64,000 nt of DNA from an uncultured Paracoccaceae bacterium (GTDB lineage Bacteria; Pseudomonadota; Alphaproteobacteria; Rhodobacterales; Rhodobacteraceae). Shown piece by piece: positions 45,818 to 55,847 of the stretch. How positions within the stretch are numbered: the stretch's first letter is position 1; every line of letters starts with the position of its first letter. The notes under the pieces were generated by a model. It did no database searches and was not told where the DNA came from. It saw nothing but the letters and a program-made list of their open reading frames with translations. The stretch spans positions 372,001 through 436,000 of the forward strand of contig CANLQO010000001.1 in NCBI GenBank assembly GCA_947493335.1. The letters are read 5' to 3'. The position numbers and the translations under genes were made by a program.

Positions 45818-47095
45818 ATGTCCTGTCTGAAAGAACTTGGTGGTGAGAACACCACAAAATGGAACGATGCTGAAGTTATTGGCGACCTCAACGAACCAGC
45901 TATGCAAGCTCTTCTTGACCGCAACGCATGTGCGCTAGTCGGCAAGACGTCAAAGCAAAAGCGGGGGACATGGAGAATATGGTCCACTTCGCTACGGGAA
46001 ATGCTTGAGCTCAAGCTCACGCGGCATGAAGCCAGATCTCGCAAGGATGGCGATTCAATGGTTTTTGCCAACGCAATCTCGAACGGTGAGCTCGAGTTTG
46101 ATAAGAATGGTGGCTTGCACTGGCAGTTGTGCGCGAGAACGCGCGGCAAGATTCAGAGCATCACCTTCGCAGGTTTCGACATCGATGACGGTGAGCCGCT
46201 AGAGTTGGTCAAGAAACGGCTAAAAGCGCTCGGCAAATTCTCGATACTCTACACAACACATTCGCACGGTAAGCGTCACCCCAAGACTGGAGAAGTGGTC
46301 AATAAGTACCGCATTCTTTTCCCCTTGGAAGCTCCATTCGAGTTAAGCCCCGAGTGCCCTGACGAGCATTCCTTTCTTTGTGCGTTTTGGCGCGACTGGC
46401 TTATCAGGTTTGCACAGGAGGAGTTGGGGCTCACTATCGATGAGTCTGGCTGTGACGTGAACAGGCTGTTCTACACGCCTCGACACAAGCCTAAGGACGT
46501 GAGCTGGGATCTGACCATTTTCACGGGCCCAGCGCTTTCGATCGGCAACATACCCGAGAAGCCGATGAAGATCGTTCCGCGCCGTGGAAGTCGAGGCAAA
46601 GACTTTAGTAAAGTGACCTTGCCAAAGCGACCTCGCCCAATTCTGTCCGATGGCTTCGATCTGATTGATTGGAGACGAGACTGGGGGCGGCAATTCAAGG
46701 TGCGTGAGTTCTTTGAATGCATCCAATGGGACTTCGGTCAAGATGATCCTATTCGACGCGAAGCGCGTATTCTGTGTCCGAACGATCTTGCTCACAGTTC
46801 GACAAATGATCGGCAAGGCTGCTGGATCAAGGATGGCACAGGCGGGGAGTGCTTTGCGCTCCATTGTCACCACAATAGCTGTCGCGAAGCGGAGTTAGGG
46901 GCGCTAGAACTTCTAGCTGCACTGGAGCTAGATGCGGGTCTCCCTGACGAGTGCGAAACGCTGAGCGAATTTCTCTGCGATCCGATATTCTATGATGCGG
47001 ACATCGGCGGACACCCTTCCCCTGAACACAATCGGTACGTTCGTTGGGACCCTCGGCAAGAAAACGAAGCTATAACAGCGGGAGCAGTTCAATGA
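45818..47095 (+). CDS. Primase-like replication protein of the island
   Basis: 425 aa from ATG 45818 behind a perfect AGGAGG; the longer frame is rejected. ITFAGFDIDDGE (about 125) resembles the metal-binding acidic motif of archaeo-eukaryotic-type primases, followed by LYTTHSHGKRHPKTG and KYRILFPLEAP as in phage/plasmid primase-polymerases. A zinc-finger-like C-terminal part has ILCPNDLAH and CFALHCHHNSC. It overlaps the DUF927 ATPase (ATGA). Function is inferred from motif resemblance and context. Confidence 0.65.
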   Translation: MSCLKELGGENTTKWNDAEVIGDLNEPAMQALLDRNACALVGKTSKQKRGTWRIWSTSLREMLELKLTRHEARSRKDGDSMVFANAISNGELEFDKNGGLHWQLCARTRGKIQSITFAGFDIDDGEPLELVKKRLKALGKFSILYTTHSHGKRHPKTGEVVNKYRILFPLEAPFELSPECPDEHSFLCAFWRDWLIRFAQEELGLTIDESGCDVNRLFYTPRHKPKDVSWDLTIFTGPALSIGNIPEKPMKIVPRRGSRGKDFSKVTLPKRPRPILSDGFDLIDWRRDWGRQFKVREFFECIQWDFGQDDPIRREARILCPNDLAHSSTNDRQGCWIKDGTGGECFALHCHHNSCREAELGALELLAALELDAGLPDECETLSEFLCDPIFYDADIGGHPSPEHNRYVRWDPRQENEAITAGAVQ

Positions 47096-48879
47096 ATGTG
47101 ACCCCTCAAAGCATCCTAAGTGTTTGCGAAGCGACATTGCAGGAAGATCACCTCGTCAATGGCTTTACGCTGATTGATCAGAAAGTTCACAGAATCCATG
47201 TGAAAGAGAAGAGTACTTCGTATTTTCCGATCTGTAATCCTTTCGAAGCGATGGGACGCACTTTCGACGACGAAGGGAACAACTCTGGCATTGTCGTCCG
47301 GTTCGCCGCAGACCGTAAATCAAGAGAGATCGTTGAATGTACCGTGTCACTGTCGGACCTTGTTTCTAGTCCGGCAAGGGTAGTGGCGCGTTTGGCGGAC
47401 AAAGGTCTTTGGGTTGCCGCTAACAAGGAGGCTGTCGGCAAAATCAGCGAGCTGCTTTCGCTCATTCAGCCCGCGAACGACATCGTCACTGTGAATCGCC
47501 CGGGGTGGTATGGCCAGGTGTTTGTATCTCCAACAGGTCAGGTAGTTGGTTCTGATGGTAACGAGTACCGTTTGGCAAAAGGTGCGCAATACGAGAATGC
47601 AGAGCCTTCGGGAGATCTTGCTGGTTGGCGCACTGCGACCAGCGCAGCCTTGCATTGCCCAAATGGTGACTTCCTTTGCATGGGACTGCTAAGTGGATTT
47701 GCTGGCACGGTCGTGAACCTGATGCAAGAACCGACCTCAGTGTTGCTGAACTTTGCGGGCACGACGTCTCGAGGCAAAACGACTGCGCAGCGCCTTGGAG
47801 CCTCGGTATGGGGAAATCCAGTTCGAGGCGCGGCGCTGGTGAAGTTCAATGCAACTGCCAATTCGATTGAGTCCATCGCCGAGAAAGCCAACGGTAGCCT
47901 GTTGGCGATCGATGAGGGTGGGCAAAGCGGAATGTCGGGGCCTCAATACCAAACGGCGGTGTTCAATCTCGCTGAAGGTTCGGGGAAACGTCGCCTAACG
48001 GCGTCAGCTACTGAGCGACAAGTACGCAGGTGGTCTACCTGCGCTACGATCTCTGAAGAGATCGGATTTGCTGACAAAGTTCGGCGAGATGGGCGCAATC
48101 CGGCAGCGGGAGCCGTCGCGCGGATCTGGGAAATTGATGTCGACGATGCAGTCATCTTGGATGGAGTAATGGTATCAAAGATTGATGCAATCTCGCAGCA
48201 CTATGGGCACGCCGCTCCTCTGTTCGTTCAGCATCTCTTTGATGCGGGGTACGTGAACAACGTAGACCCGCTTCGGAAGCGTGTCGCTGATGCCAACGAT
48301 TCTTTGAGCAAGCGGGGAGACGCTCCGCAAAAGCGCCGCGTCTCCGGTGCCGCAGCCATTCTCCTGGTCGCTGGAGAGCTTGCGCAAGAGGCCGGTCTGA
48401 TTGATCAGGATTACGACGTCGAAGGAGCCATTAGGCGCGTCCTAGAACGTTCGTTCTTGCGCATGGCACGCAATATGGATCCCGTAGAGGCTGCATTGAC
48501 GAAACTCCGAGAGGACATACCGGGCCGAGTAGGTTTGGATGTTCTTGAACTCGACTATGAGCCAGATTCGGTGCGCCGCGAGATCGTTGCATTTTTCGGT
48601 CATGCGAATGGTCCCGACACATTCGTAACAGAGCAGCCTAACTTCAACCCGGATGAGCGCATCTATTTCATCCCGGTTGAACGATTGCAGGAGCTTGGAG
48701 GTGGCAACACGGCTGCATCAACCATTGCGCGTGCAATGAACAAGGACGGGTTCCTGATCAAGCCAAACAAGAAGAACTCGGTATTCCCAACAATGCCTAG
48801 GGGCCAGAAGATCAAGCACTATCGCATTCGCGGCAGCTTCTTCCATGATTGTTCGTCTTTTGGGATTGCAGCGGAATGA
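47092..48879 (+). CDS. DUF927-family ATPase (probable replicative helicase)
   Basis: 595 aa; ATG 47092 overlaps the primase stop. The core has Walker A FAGTTSRGKTTAQ (222-234), then the family's ASVWGNP, and Walker B LLAIDEGG (270-277). DUF927 proteins are helicase-like ATPases of phage satellites and integrative elements, often after a primase. It probably unwinds the element's origin. The stop overlaps a further ATG (ATGA), continuing the operon. Confidence 0.8.
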   Translation: MNVTPQSILSVCEATLQEDHLVNGFTLIDQKVHRIHVKEKSTSYFPICNPFEAMGRTFDDEGNNSGIVVRFAADRKSREIVECTVSLSDLVSSPARVVARLADKGLWVAANKEAVGKISELLSLIQPANDIVTVNRPGWYGQVFVSPTGQVVGSDGNEYRLAKGAQYENAEPSGDLAGWRTATSAALHCPNGDFLCMGLLSGFAGTVVNLMQEPTSVLLNFAGTTSRGKTTAQRLGASVWGNPVRGAALVKFNATANSIESIAEKANGSLLAIDEGGQSGMSGPQYQTAVFNLAEGSGKRRLTASATERQVRRWSTCATISEEIGFADKVRRDGRNPAAGAVARIWEIDVDDAVILDGVMVSKIDAISQHYGHAAPLFVQHLFDAGYVNNVDPLRKRVADANDSLSKRGDAPQKRRVSGAAAILLVAGELAQEAGLIDQDYDVEGAIRRVLERSFLRMARNMDPVEAALTKLREDIPGRVGLDVLELDYEPDSVRREIVAFFGHANGPDTFVTEQPNFNPDERIYFIPVERLQELGGGNTAASTIARAMNKDGFLIKPNKKNSVFPTMPRGQKIKHYRIRGSFFHDCSSFGIAAE

Positions 48880-48932
48880 TTGAGTGCTCAGAACGAGGCC
48901 TAGGCCCTACCTGCAATTACGGAGGCGGCGTA

Positions 48933-49199
48933 ATGCCGCTTCCGAACTCGCCCCAGATGCTACCAATTCGACTCATCACTGCAGAGGAACTTGCTCAGGA
49001 ACTTAGGTTTGAGGGGACGACTTCGTCTTTCCGAAAATTTTGTAAGGACGCAGGTATACGACCAGTTCCGGGTCGTCGCGATCGCTTTGACCCCGTCGCA
49101 GTGAGATGTAAGCTCAACGAGATTCAAGGGCTTGGCAAAAGAGCTCAAGATGTTGCTGAGAGTGCACTAGCTAGGAGTAGGATGAGAAGAAGTGGCTAA
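48933..49199 (+). CDS. Small helix-turn-helix protein (AlpA/excisionase-like)
   Basis: 88 aa from ATG 48933 behind GGAGG; an in-frame ATG at 48876 overlapping the DUF927 stop is an alternative. LITAEELAQELRFEGTTSSFRKFCKDAG followed by RRDRFDPVAV is a small winged-helix of the excisionase/AlpA kind. The C-terminal tail is Arg-rich. It overlaps the integrase by 8 bp, so it may set the direction of recombination or regulate the operon. Confidence 0.6.
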   Translation: MPLPNSPQMLPIRLITAEELAQELRFEGTTSSFRKFCKDAGIRPVPGRRDRFDPVAVRCKLNEIQGLGKRAQDVAESALARSRMRRSG

Positions 49200-50286
49200 G
49201 AATTCTAGACTCCCTGAGGGGGTTCACCGCACTCGAGCAAGGCTCGCTGACGGATCGTCGAAGTATTACTTCTCCCTACGTGGATGTAAGGGGACCGGAT
49301 TTTGGTCAGGTCGGGAGCGTTTTCCCCGATCGCCAGAGTTTTTGTCGGCATATGTTAGGGCGTTCGAAGACAGCAAACCTAAGATAGTGTTGCAATCCAA
49401 TGCTGACGTCGTCGCCGAATATCTGTCGAGTCCGAAGTTTCGAAAGCTCAAGCCACGTACGCAATCTGACTATCGCCGCTGGCTGGATCGCTTTGTCGAA
49501 GAATTTGGTCCGGACGACATCAGTATGTGGGAGGATTCGGCTTCCAAGCGCGACTTGAACAAGTGGCGTAAGCAATGGGAACATAGCCCAAAGCAGTACG
49601 ACTACAGCGCGACTGTAGTCCGCGTGTTCTTGAACTGGTCTGTTGACAACGGTTTTTTGGTGACGAACGCCTGCCAAAATTTCGAGTTATTTTATGAGGT
49701 CGATCGATCCGGAATTATTTGGTCACCTGACCAAATCCAACAGGTCGTTGGACAGTGCCCGGAATGGATAGCACGAGTTTTGATCACTGCCACCGAAACA
49801 GGGCTTCGGATTGGTGACTTCATCAAGCTGACTTGGAACCAGATCGAGACGACGCCAGAAGGACGGCGTATTCGCGTTAAGACCAACAAGCGAGGGATTC
49901 CAGCATATATCCCAGTTACCCCGAAGATGGCGGAGGTGCTCGATCAGACCCCAAAGGACCGTTTGCTGATCCTCACAAACGCGTCTGGTGGTCGCCTTAC
50001 TGAACATCGCGCATCAGAAGGCGTCCGGCAGTGGCGCGACAAATCCGGGCTAACGCCCGAAGTGGTTGGCAAAGATTTGCGTCTTAACGATGCTCGCGGA
50101 ACGGCCGCAACTTGGCTGCTTCGTGCGGGGCTTTCGTTGGCTCAAATAGCAGCCCATATGGGTTGGTCTTTGAGAACAGCAGCGGATATGATCGAGCGAT
50201 ATGCGGAGGTTTCGCCGGACGAAACTGACGACGTGTTGCGACTTCTCAAAAACGCAAAACGAACGCAAAAAGAACAAAAATTGTAA
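49192..50286 (+). CDS. Tyrosine-type site-specific integrase
   Basis: 364 aa from GTG 49192. A SAM-like core-binding domain (about 65-165) precedes the catalytic domain. Active-site elements are Arg in TETGLRIGD, a Lys hairpin near VKTNKRG, box II LNDARGTAATWLL with the second Arg, Trp in HMGWSLRTA and Tyr in ERY. The His that usually opens box II (HxxR) is Asn here. The gene ends 61 bp from the attachment repeat at tRNA-Cys, so it is the island's integrase. Confidence 0.88.
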   Translation: MAKNSRLPEGVHRTRARLADGSSKYYFSLRGCKGTGFWSGRERFPRSPEFLSAYVRAFEDSKPKIVLQSNADVVAEYLSSPKFRKLKPRTQSDYRRWLDRFVEEFGPDDISMWEDSASKRDLNKWRKQWEHSPKQYDYSATVVRVFLNWSVDNGFLVTNACQNFELFYEVDRSGIIWSPDQIQQVVGQCPEWIARVLITATETGLRIGDFIKLTWNQIETTPEGRRIRVKTNKRGIPAYIPVTPKMAEVLDQTPKDRLLILTNASGGRLTEHRASEGVRQWRDKSGLTPEVVGKDLRLNDARGTAATWLLRAGLSLAQIAAHMGWSLRTAADMIERYAEVSPDETDDVLRLLKNAKRTQKEQKL

Positions 50287-50347
50287 AATGAAATGTAAAA
50301 TGACCCGCCCGCGTAGCGGGGAATTCAGGCTAAGTCACTGAAATTAA

Positions 50348-50395
50348 ATGGAGGCGAGTACCGGAATCGAACCGGTGTACACGGATTTGCAATCC
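50348..50395 (-). repeat. Right attachment repeat inside tRNA-Cys (attR)
   Basis: 48 bp matching 29932-29979 with one mismatch. It covers the 3' part of the intact tRNA-Cys up to the anticodon stem. Recombination here would excise the island and leave a single complete tRNA gene. Confidence 0.92.
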
Positions 50396-50422
50396 GCTGC
50401 GTCACCACTCCGCCAACTCGCC
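50349..50422 (-). tRNA. tRNA-Cys(GCA)
   Basis: Read on the minus strand, the gene starts GGCGAGT (acceptor stem, pairing with ACTCGCC), with D arm, anticodon stem-loop GATTGCAAATC, T arm with GGTTCGATTCC and encoded CCA. The anticodon GCA lies at 50388-50390. All arms pair. Its 3' end is the island's integration target. Confidence 0.96.
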
Positions 50423-50574
50423 GTCCTGGTGTGAGCGTCGGATATACCAAGGCCCAAGGACGCGCAAGCGCGACATCGCGGCCCAATTCACGCAATCACC
50501 GGAATCCAGCGTTGCCGCCCCTAGCGCTTTGTGGCATCACACTTAAATCGGATGTGAACGAAAGAGTTTAGATC

Positions 50575-51228
50575 GTGGCAGACTACGCAACACGCCGCAC
50601 GATGATGGTCGACACGCAGGTGCGGCCCTCTGATGTGACGAAATTCCCGATCATCGATGCGATGCTCGACATCCCGCGCGAGGCTTATGTCCCCGATGCG
50701 CTGCGCGAGGCAGCTTATGTCGGCGAGAACCTGACCCTGCCGGGTGGTCGTACGATGCTGGACCCGCGCACGCTCGCAAAGATGCTGGATGCGCTCAATA
50801 TCCAACCGGACCACGTCGTGCTCGATCTGGGGTGCGGTCTTGGCTATTCCACGGCATTGGCCGCGCGTCTGGCAGATTTTGTCGTGGGGGTCGAAGACGA
50901 TGAAGCGCGCGCTGACGAAGCGCAGACCACGCTTTCGGCCAACAATGTTGATAATGCCGCCGTCGTGTCCGGCCCACTTTCGGAGGGGGCTGCAAAATCA
51001 GGTCCTTACGACACGATCATGATCCAGGGCGCGGTCGAAGAGGTGCCTGCCGCGATCATCGACCAATTGCGTGATGGCGGACATATCGGCGCCATCTTCG
51101 CCGAGGGCGCGTTGGGCGTGGTGCGCATCGGACACAAGTCCGATGGGCGGATAAACTGGCGCTTTTGCTTCAATGCGGGTGCGCCCGTGCTGGCAGATTT
51201 CAGGAAATCAACATCCTTCGCACTTTGA
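50575..51228 (+). CDS. pcm: Protein-L-isoaspartate O-methyltransferase family protein
   Basis: 217 aa from GTG 50575. The N-terminal part has RPSDVTKFPIIDAMLDIPRE and YVGENLTLPGGRTM, typical of PCMT. SAM binding uses VLDLGCGLGYSTALAA (about 83-98). It methylates isoaspartyl residues of damaged proteins for repair, though alphaproteobacterial members of this short type are less well tested. It precedes tolC, a conserved roseobacter pairing. Confidence 0.82.
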   Translation: MADYATRRTMMVDTQVRPSDVTKFPIIDAMLDIPREAYVPDALREAAYVGENLTLPGGRTMLDPRTLAKMLDALNIQPDHVVLDLGCGLGYSTALAARLADFVVGVEDDEARADEAQTTLSANNVDNAAVVSGPLSEGAAKSGPYDTIMIQGAVEEVPAAIIDQLRDGGHIGAIFAEGALGVVRIGHKSDGRINWRFCFNAGAPVLADFRKSTSFAL

Positions 51229-51281
51229 ACGGGGCAATCCGGCCCCATGTAACGAATAGAGACGACGATTTGGGGACAGTC

Positions 51282-52640
51282 ATGACTTTGCGCAAAACGT
51301 TCACATCGCTGGTGGCATTGATCGGCCTTGCCGTCGCAACCCCTGCTGCGTCCGAGACGCTGAATGACGCGCTGGTCCATGCCTATGAACATTCTGGTCT
51401 CTTGCAGCAGAACCGTGCCTTGCTACGCGCTGCGGATGAGGATGTGGCGATTGCCGTCTCTGCCACTTTGCCGGTGATCAACTGGTCGATCAGCGCAACA
51501 AATCAAAGCCCTCGTGCGCCGGGTTCCGATCTGATTGCGCTCAACGCTGCCATTTCCGGCTCGCTGACGCTCTATGATGGCGGGGCAAATCAACTGGCCA
51601 TCGAAGCGCAGAAAGAGCTGGTGCTTGGCACGCGGCAATCGCTGCGCAACGTGGAACAGCAAGTGCTGTTTCGCGCGGTTGAGGCCTACATGAACGTGCG
51701 CCGCGATTCTGAATTTGTGGCGCTGCGTCAGAACAACGTACGGCTGATCACACAGGAATTGCGTGCAGCGCAGGACCGTTTTGAAGTGGGCGAAGTGACC
51801 CGCACCGATGTTGCTCTGGCCGAGGCGCGCCTCGCCTCTGCCAAAAGCCTCTTTGCCGCCGCGCAGGGCAGTCTTGCCCGCTCGATAGAAGAATTTCGCA
51901 CGGCCGTCGGACGTTCACCGGGCAGCCTGCGCCCGGTCAGCGCGGCACCTGTGTCCCGCACCATTGCTGACGCCAAAGCATTTGCACTGCGCAACCATCC
52001 CAGCGTCCTGGAAGTTCGGCACAGCGTCACTGCGGCAGAATTGAACATCCGCCGGGCAGAAACCGCTTTTGGCCCGAACCTGTCGGCCACCGCGCGCGTT
52101 GGCGTTAATCAGGATCTGGATGCAGGGCGCGAGTTCGGCCTGACGCTGTCCGGCCCAATCTATCAGGGTGGTCGTCTGTCAGCCCAAGTGCGGCAGTTCA
52201 TGGCGCGCCGTGACGCGGCCCGCGCCGGCCTGCACATCACCAACCACAACGTTCAGCAGGGCGTTGGGAATGCCTATTCCTTCTACGAAGTCGCCCGTGC
52301 CTCGCGGCAGGCGTCTGACCAGCAGACCCGCGCGGCGACCGTGGCCTTTCGCGGCGTCCGGGAAGAGGCGACATTGGGCGCACGCACAACGCTTGATGTG
52401 TTGAATGCAGAGCAGGAATTGCTGGATGCCCAGGCCAACACCATCTCTGCGCAGGCGGATGAGGTTGTGGCGTCCTATTCCGTCCTGTCCGCGATGGGCT
52501 TGCTGACGGCAGAGCATCTGCGCCTGCCGGTGCAGCAATATGATCCTTCGGCCTATTACAACCTGGTCAAGGACGCGCCAACCGTAAGGTCAGAGCAGGG
52601 ACAGGCCTTGGATCGGGTGCTGCGCGCACTTGGCAAGTGA
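51282..52640 (+). CDS. tolC: TolC-family outer-membrane efflux protein
   Basis: ATG 51282 opens a signal peptide (MTLRKTFTSLVALIGLAVATPAASE), giving 452 aa. Two OEP repeats are visible: the first with ETLNDALVHAYEHSGLLQQNRA, the second near TIADAKAFALRNHPSVLEVRH. ALINW-type strands and long coiled coils make the trimeric channel. It links inner-membrane pumps to the exterior; partner pumps are not adjacent. Confidence 0.9.
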   Translation: MTLRKTFTSLVALIGLAVATPAASETLNDALVHAYEHSGLLQQNRALLRAADEDVAIAVSATLPVINWSISATNQSPRAPGSDLIALNAAISGSLTLYDGGANQLAIEAQKELVLGTRQSLRNVEQQVLFRAVEAYMNVRRDSEFVALRQNNVRLITQELRAAQDRFEVGEVTRTDVALAEARLASAKSLFAAAQGSLARSIEEFRTAVGRSPGSLRPVSAAPVSRTIADAKAFALRNHPSVLEVRHSVTAAELNIRRAETAFGPNLSATARVGVNQDLDAGREFGLTLSGPIYQGGRLSAQVRQFMARRDAARAGLHITNHNVQQGVGNAYSFYEVARASRQASDQQTRAATVAFRGVREEATLGARTTLDVLNAEQELLDAQANTISAQADEVVASYSVLSAMGLLTAEHLRLPVQQYDPSAYYNLVKDAPTVRSEQGQALDRVLRALGK

Positions 52641-52732
52641 ATCAAATTCGAAAAACTCAAATGCCGTCGCATCTGTTGTTTGGATTGTGATCTCGGGTTA
52701 GGTTTGCGCCGAGGCCAATGCAGGAACCCAGA

Positions 52733-53764
52733 ATGTCCGACCCGGTAACAAACGTAGAGATCGAGGATGTTTTGTCATCCATCAGGCGGCTTGTGTCTCA
52801 GGGCGACAAGCCCCGCAAAGCTGAGCCTGCAAAGGCTGACGCAAAGGATGTCGCACCCGAAAAGCTCGTGCTGACACCTGCGTTGCGGGTTGATGAGCCG
52901 GAAGCAGACCCCGAAGACACGTTCGAGGATGGTGCAGATTTCCTCGTGTTGAGCGAATCGCAGCCGGTCGCGGCGGAAGCGGAACAACCAAAAGACGTTT
53001 CACCTTCTGACCGGGCAAACCTGGAAGCGACGATCGCCGAACTCGAGGCCGCAGTGACAGAGCAACCCGATGAGTGGGAGCCTGATGGTAGCGAGTATAA
53101 GCCAAATTGGGATCGCACACTGTTTGAAGCGGTGGAAGAGGCCGTCGCAGATGCCGCCACACCGCAGATCGGGGCTCAACTGGCCTCTGCCTTAAGTCGT
53201 CCGACCCACGATCCCGTCGAAGATGCCTGGCATTCGCGTCGGAGCAGGCCAACCCCTGCGGAGGAAGAAACGTCGGCCCCGGACGAGGCTCCAGCAGAAG
53301 ACCAAACAGCCGTCGCTGCGGATATGACCGAGGCCGAGGCCCTACAGGGGATGGGTGCCGCAGAGACCATTGAGGATCAAGTGGCCGAGATCGTTGCAGA
53401 TCCGGTCGAATCCGCACCAGTGTATGAGACTTTCGATCAGGCAGAGCCTGCCGTTAAGCCCGCACAGGACGACGAACCTGAACTTGCTCAGGAGAATGAA
53501 ACGCCATCTGACAATGATGCGCGGGTTGCGTTCCGTCATCTCGACCGCGAAGTCGTGACGCCTCATGACGATCTTGTCGGCGGGGCAGAGGAATCTGCCT
53601 CCGCTCAGATCGACACGCTTGACGAAGACGCGTTGCGCGCCCTTGTGATTGATATCGTGCGGTCGGAGCTGAACGGCAAACTGGGCGAGCGGATCACGCG
53701 TAACGTCCGCAAGCTGGTCCGTCGCGAAATCATGCGCGTCCTGAACGCTCAAGACCTCGACTAG
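52733..53764 (+). CDS. PopZ-like acidic polar organiser (DUF2497-type)
   Basis: 343 aa from ATG 52733 (AGGAACC site). The N-terminal helix [18 protein letters not shown] resembles the start of PopZ proteins, and [11 protein letters not shown] follows as in the family. About 220 residues are acidic and low-complexity. The C-terminal helices [16 protein letters not shown] and [17 protein letters not shown] resemble the oligomerisation region. PopZ organises the cell pole and chromosome. Divergence leaves some doubt. The stop overlaps the convergent cobQ stop (CTAG). Confidence 0.65.
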   Translation: MSDPVTNVEIEDVLSSIRRLVSQGDKPRKAEPAKADAKDVAPEKLVLTPALRVDEPEADPEDTFEDGADFLVLSESQPVAAEAEQPKDVSPSDRANLEATIAELEAAVTEQPDEWEPDGSEYKPNWDRTLFEAVEEAVADAATPQIGAQLASALSRPTHDPVEDAWHSRRSRPTPAEEETSAPDEAPAEDQTAVAADMTEAEALQGMGAAETIEDQVAEIVADPVESAPVYETFDQAEPAVKPAQDDEPELAQENETPSDNDARVAFRHLDREVVTPHDDLVGGAEESASAQIDTLDEDALRALVIDIVRSELNGKLGERITRNVRKLVRREIMRVLNAQDLD

Positions 53765-55218
53765 GTTCTGGGTCGGGCTGCCAGATCTAACAACCCAGAG
53801 ACATCCAGATGTGCTTCCACGTGTGCGGCAAGCGCATCAAGTGTCGCTTCGACCCCTGCGCTATGGTCCATTACCGTGACCCGTGCCCCCAGCCGCGACA
53901 GGTAGGCCGCGCGAAATGCATCCGCAGCAAACAGCCCGTGCAGATAGCATCCCAGCACGCGACCATCTGCGCTGGCAGCCCCCGCCGGTCGGCCATCCAG
54001 TTGCAACCATGCGCGGGCGCAATCAGGGCCGGTTGTCTCGCCAATGTGGATTTCATAGCCGGTGACAGGATCACCAGTTTCCACATAGGTGGCATGCGAC
54101 AGGGCGAGCCTTTTTTGAGGCTTCATCACCGTCTCAATATCCAGATGACCCAGTCCCTCGACCTCTCCCGGTGGTCCTTCTATCCCGTCGGCATCGACGA
54201 TCTGTCGGCCAAGCATCTGATAGCCGCCACAGACCCCCAGCACATGGCCACCGCGGCGGATGTGTGCGGTCAGGTCGATGTCCCACCCTTGCGCACGAAA
54301 ATGCGCCAGATCGCCGATGGTCGACTTTGACCCCGGGATCAGCACAAGATCGGCATCGCCGGGCAGGGGCCGCCCGGGGCGGATCATCTCAACGCTGACC
54401 TCGGGCGTTGCGGACAGCGGATCAAGGTCATCAAAATTCGCGATCCGGTTCAGTTGCGGCACGGCAATTTTGATGGGACCGCCCCGATGGCTGGCAATGT
54501 CCATCACGTCCTCTGCCGGAAGCTTCCAGGCGTCATCAAACCACGGCAAAATGCCCAGAGCTTGCCAGCCGGTGCGTTGTGCAATGATCTTCATCCCATC
54601 GGCAAAAAGTGTCGGATCGCCCCTGAACTTGTTGATAGCAAAGGCTTTGATCAGCGCGTTGTCATCTTGGGGCAAAACCGCCTGCGTCCCGACAAGTTGG
54701 GCGATCACTCCGCCGCGGTCGATGTCCCCGATCAAAACCACGGGCACACCTGCGGCTTCGGCAAATCCCATGTTGGCAATGTCACCGTCGCGCAGATTGA
54801 CCTCTGCCGGGCTGCCCGCACCCTCGACGATCACCAAATCCACATCCCTCGCCAACCGGTGAAAGCTATCCAACACGCGGGGTAAGAGCGACGGCTTCAG
54901 CGCGCTGTAGTCTCGCGCCTTGACCGTTGTCAGCCTTTGGCCTTGTACGACAACCTGCGCGCCGACTTCGCTTTCGGGTTTCAGCAAAACCGGGTTCATA
55001 TCCACCACGGGTTCGCGTCCGCAGGCCAGCGCCTGCAAGGCCTGCGCGCGCCCAATCTCACCGCCATCCACGGTCACGGCAGCATTGTTGGACATGTTCT
55101 GTGGCTTGAACGGGGCGACCCGGAAACCGCGTTTGACGGCCGCGCGTGCAAGCCCTGCGACCAACATCGATTTTCCGACGTTGGACCCGGCCCCTTGGAT
55201 CATGATCGCCTTGGTCAT
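53761..55218 (-). CDS. cobQ: Cobyric acid synthase
   Basis: 485 aa. The N-terminal ATP-binding domain has [12 protein letters not shown] and [10 protein letters not shown]. The C-terminal type-I-like glutamine amidotransferase domain has the nucleophile Cys in [10 protein letters not shown] and His in GCYLHGLF. It amidates adenosylcobyrinate a,c-diamide in B12 synthesis. Length is standard. Confidence 0.95.
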   Translation of the reverse strand: MTKAIMIQGAGSNVGKSMLVAGLARAAVKRGFRVAPFKPQNMSNNAAVTVDGGEIGRAQALQALACGREPVVDMNPVLLKPESEVGAQVVVQGQRLTTVKARDYSALKPSLLPRVLDSFHRLARDVDLVIVEGAGSPAEVNLRDGDIANMGFAEAAGVPVVLIGDIDRGGVIAQLVGTQAVLPQDDNALIKAFAINKFRGDPTLFADGMKIIAQRTGWQALGILPWFDDAWKLPAEDVMDIASHRGGPIKIAVPQLNRIANFDDLDPLSATPEVSVEMIRPGRPLPGDADLVLIPGSKSTIGDLAHFRAQGWDIDLTAHIRRGGHVLGVCGGYQMLGRQIVDADGIEGPPGEVEGLGHLDIETVMKPQKRLALSHATYVETGDPVTGYEIHIGETTGPDCARAWLQLDGRPAGAASADGRVLGCYLHGLFAADAFRAAYLSRLGARVTVMDHSAGVEATLDALAAHVEAHLDVSGLLDLAARPRT

Positions 55219-55269
55219 CGCATCCCCCTGCGCTAGGTCATACGGGCAGGCGAGAGCGGGGAAAAGCCA

Positions 55270-55845
55270 ATGATGTCACAAACGCATCTGATTTTTGGTC
55301 TGGCGGCCTTTGGTCAGCCAAACCAGACCCGATTGACGCTTGCGGCACTTGCGGGGTCATTTATTCCTGATGCCTCGCTTTACCTTCTGGCGGGCACCCA
55401 TCTGTTTGTGCTGAACACACCGCCCGAGGTCGTGTTTGGAGAGCTTTATTATTCAGAAAACTGGCAAGCCATCTTTCGCATCGACAATTCCTTCATTGTC
55501 TGGGGGATCGGGTTGATCCTTGCGGTGATGCTCAAGTCAAAAGTTGCGATCGCGCTTTGTGGGGCGGCCTTCCTGCACCTTTTGCTGGATTTCCCGCTGC
55601 ACAACGATGATGCCCGTGCGCATTTCTGGCCAATCACCGATTGGAAGTTTTTCAGCCCGGTCAGCTATTGGGACAGCAACTACTACGGTCATTTCGTCGG
55701 ACCGCTTGAAGTTGCGGCCTCTTTGTTGGTCTGCGTCGTCCTCTTGCGTCGCTTTACCGGGCGCTGGATGCGCGGGTTCATTGGTCTTTTGGCCGCGATG
55801 CAGGCTGCGGCCGGGGTCGCATATATCGTCGGGGCATTGAGCTAG
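55270..55845 (+). CDS. Membrane protein, YdjM-like metal-dependent hydrolase family
   Basis: 191 aa with four to five hydrophobic helices. The start [12 protein letters not shown], then [13 protein letters not shown] and [21 protein letters not shown], carries the His/Asp pattern (H...PD...HLLLD...H) of the YdjM/LexA-associated membrane hydrolases. Catalysis is unproven. It lies divergent from cobQ and ends at a bidirectional terminator. Confidence 0.7.
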   Translation: MMSQTHLIFGLAAFGQPNQTRLTLAALAGSFIPDASLYLLAGTHLFVLNTPPEVVFGELYYSENWQAIFRIDNSFIVWGIGLILAVMLKSKVAIALCGAAFLHLLLDFPLHNDDARAHFWPITDWKFFSPVSYWDSNYYGHFVGPLEVAASLLVCVVLLRRFTGRWMRGFIGLLAAMQAAAGVAYIVGALS

Positions 55846-55847
55846 AC

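Larger units (their letters stand above)
29932..50395. mobile_element. Integrated genomic island in tRNA-Cys (about 20.4 kb)
   Basis: The direct repeats at 29932-29979 and 50348-50395 mark the ends, with a tyrosine integrase 61 bp inside the right repeat. The interior is visibly more AT-rich than either flank and uses more A/T-ending codons. Genes: integrase, HTH protein, DUF927 ATPase and primase-like protein at the right end; defence-type cargo elsewhere. No capsid, portal, terminase or conjugation genes are present. This fits a satellite-like or integrative defence element rather than a full prophage. Mobility now is unknown. Confidence 0.9.
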
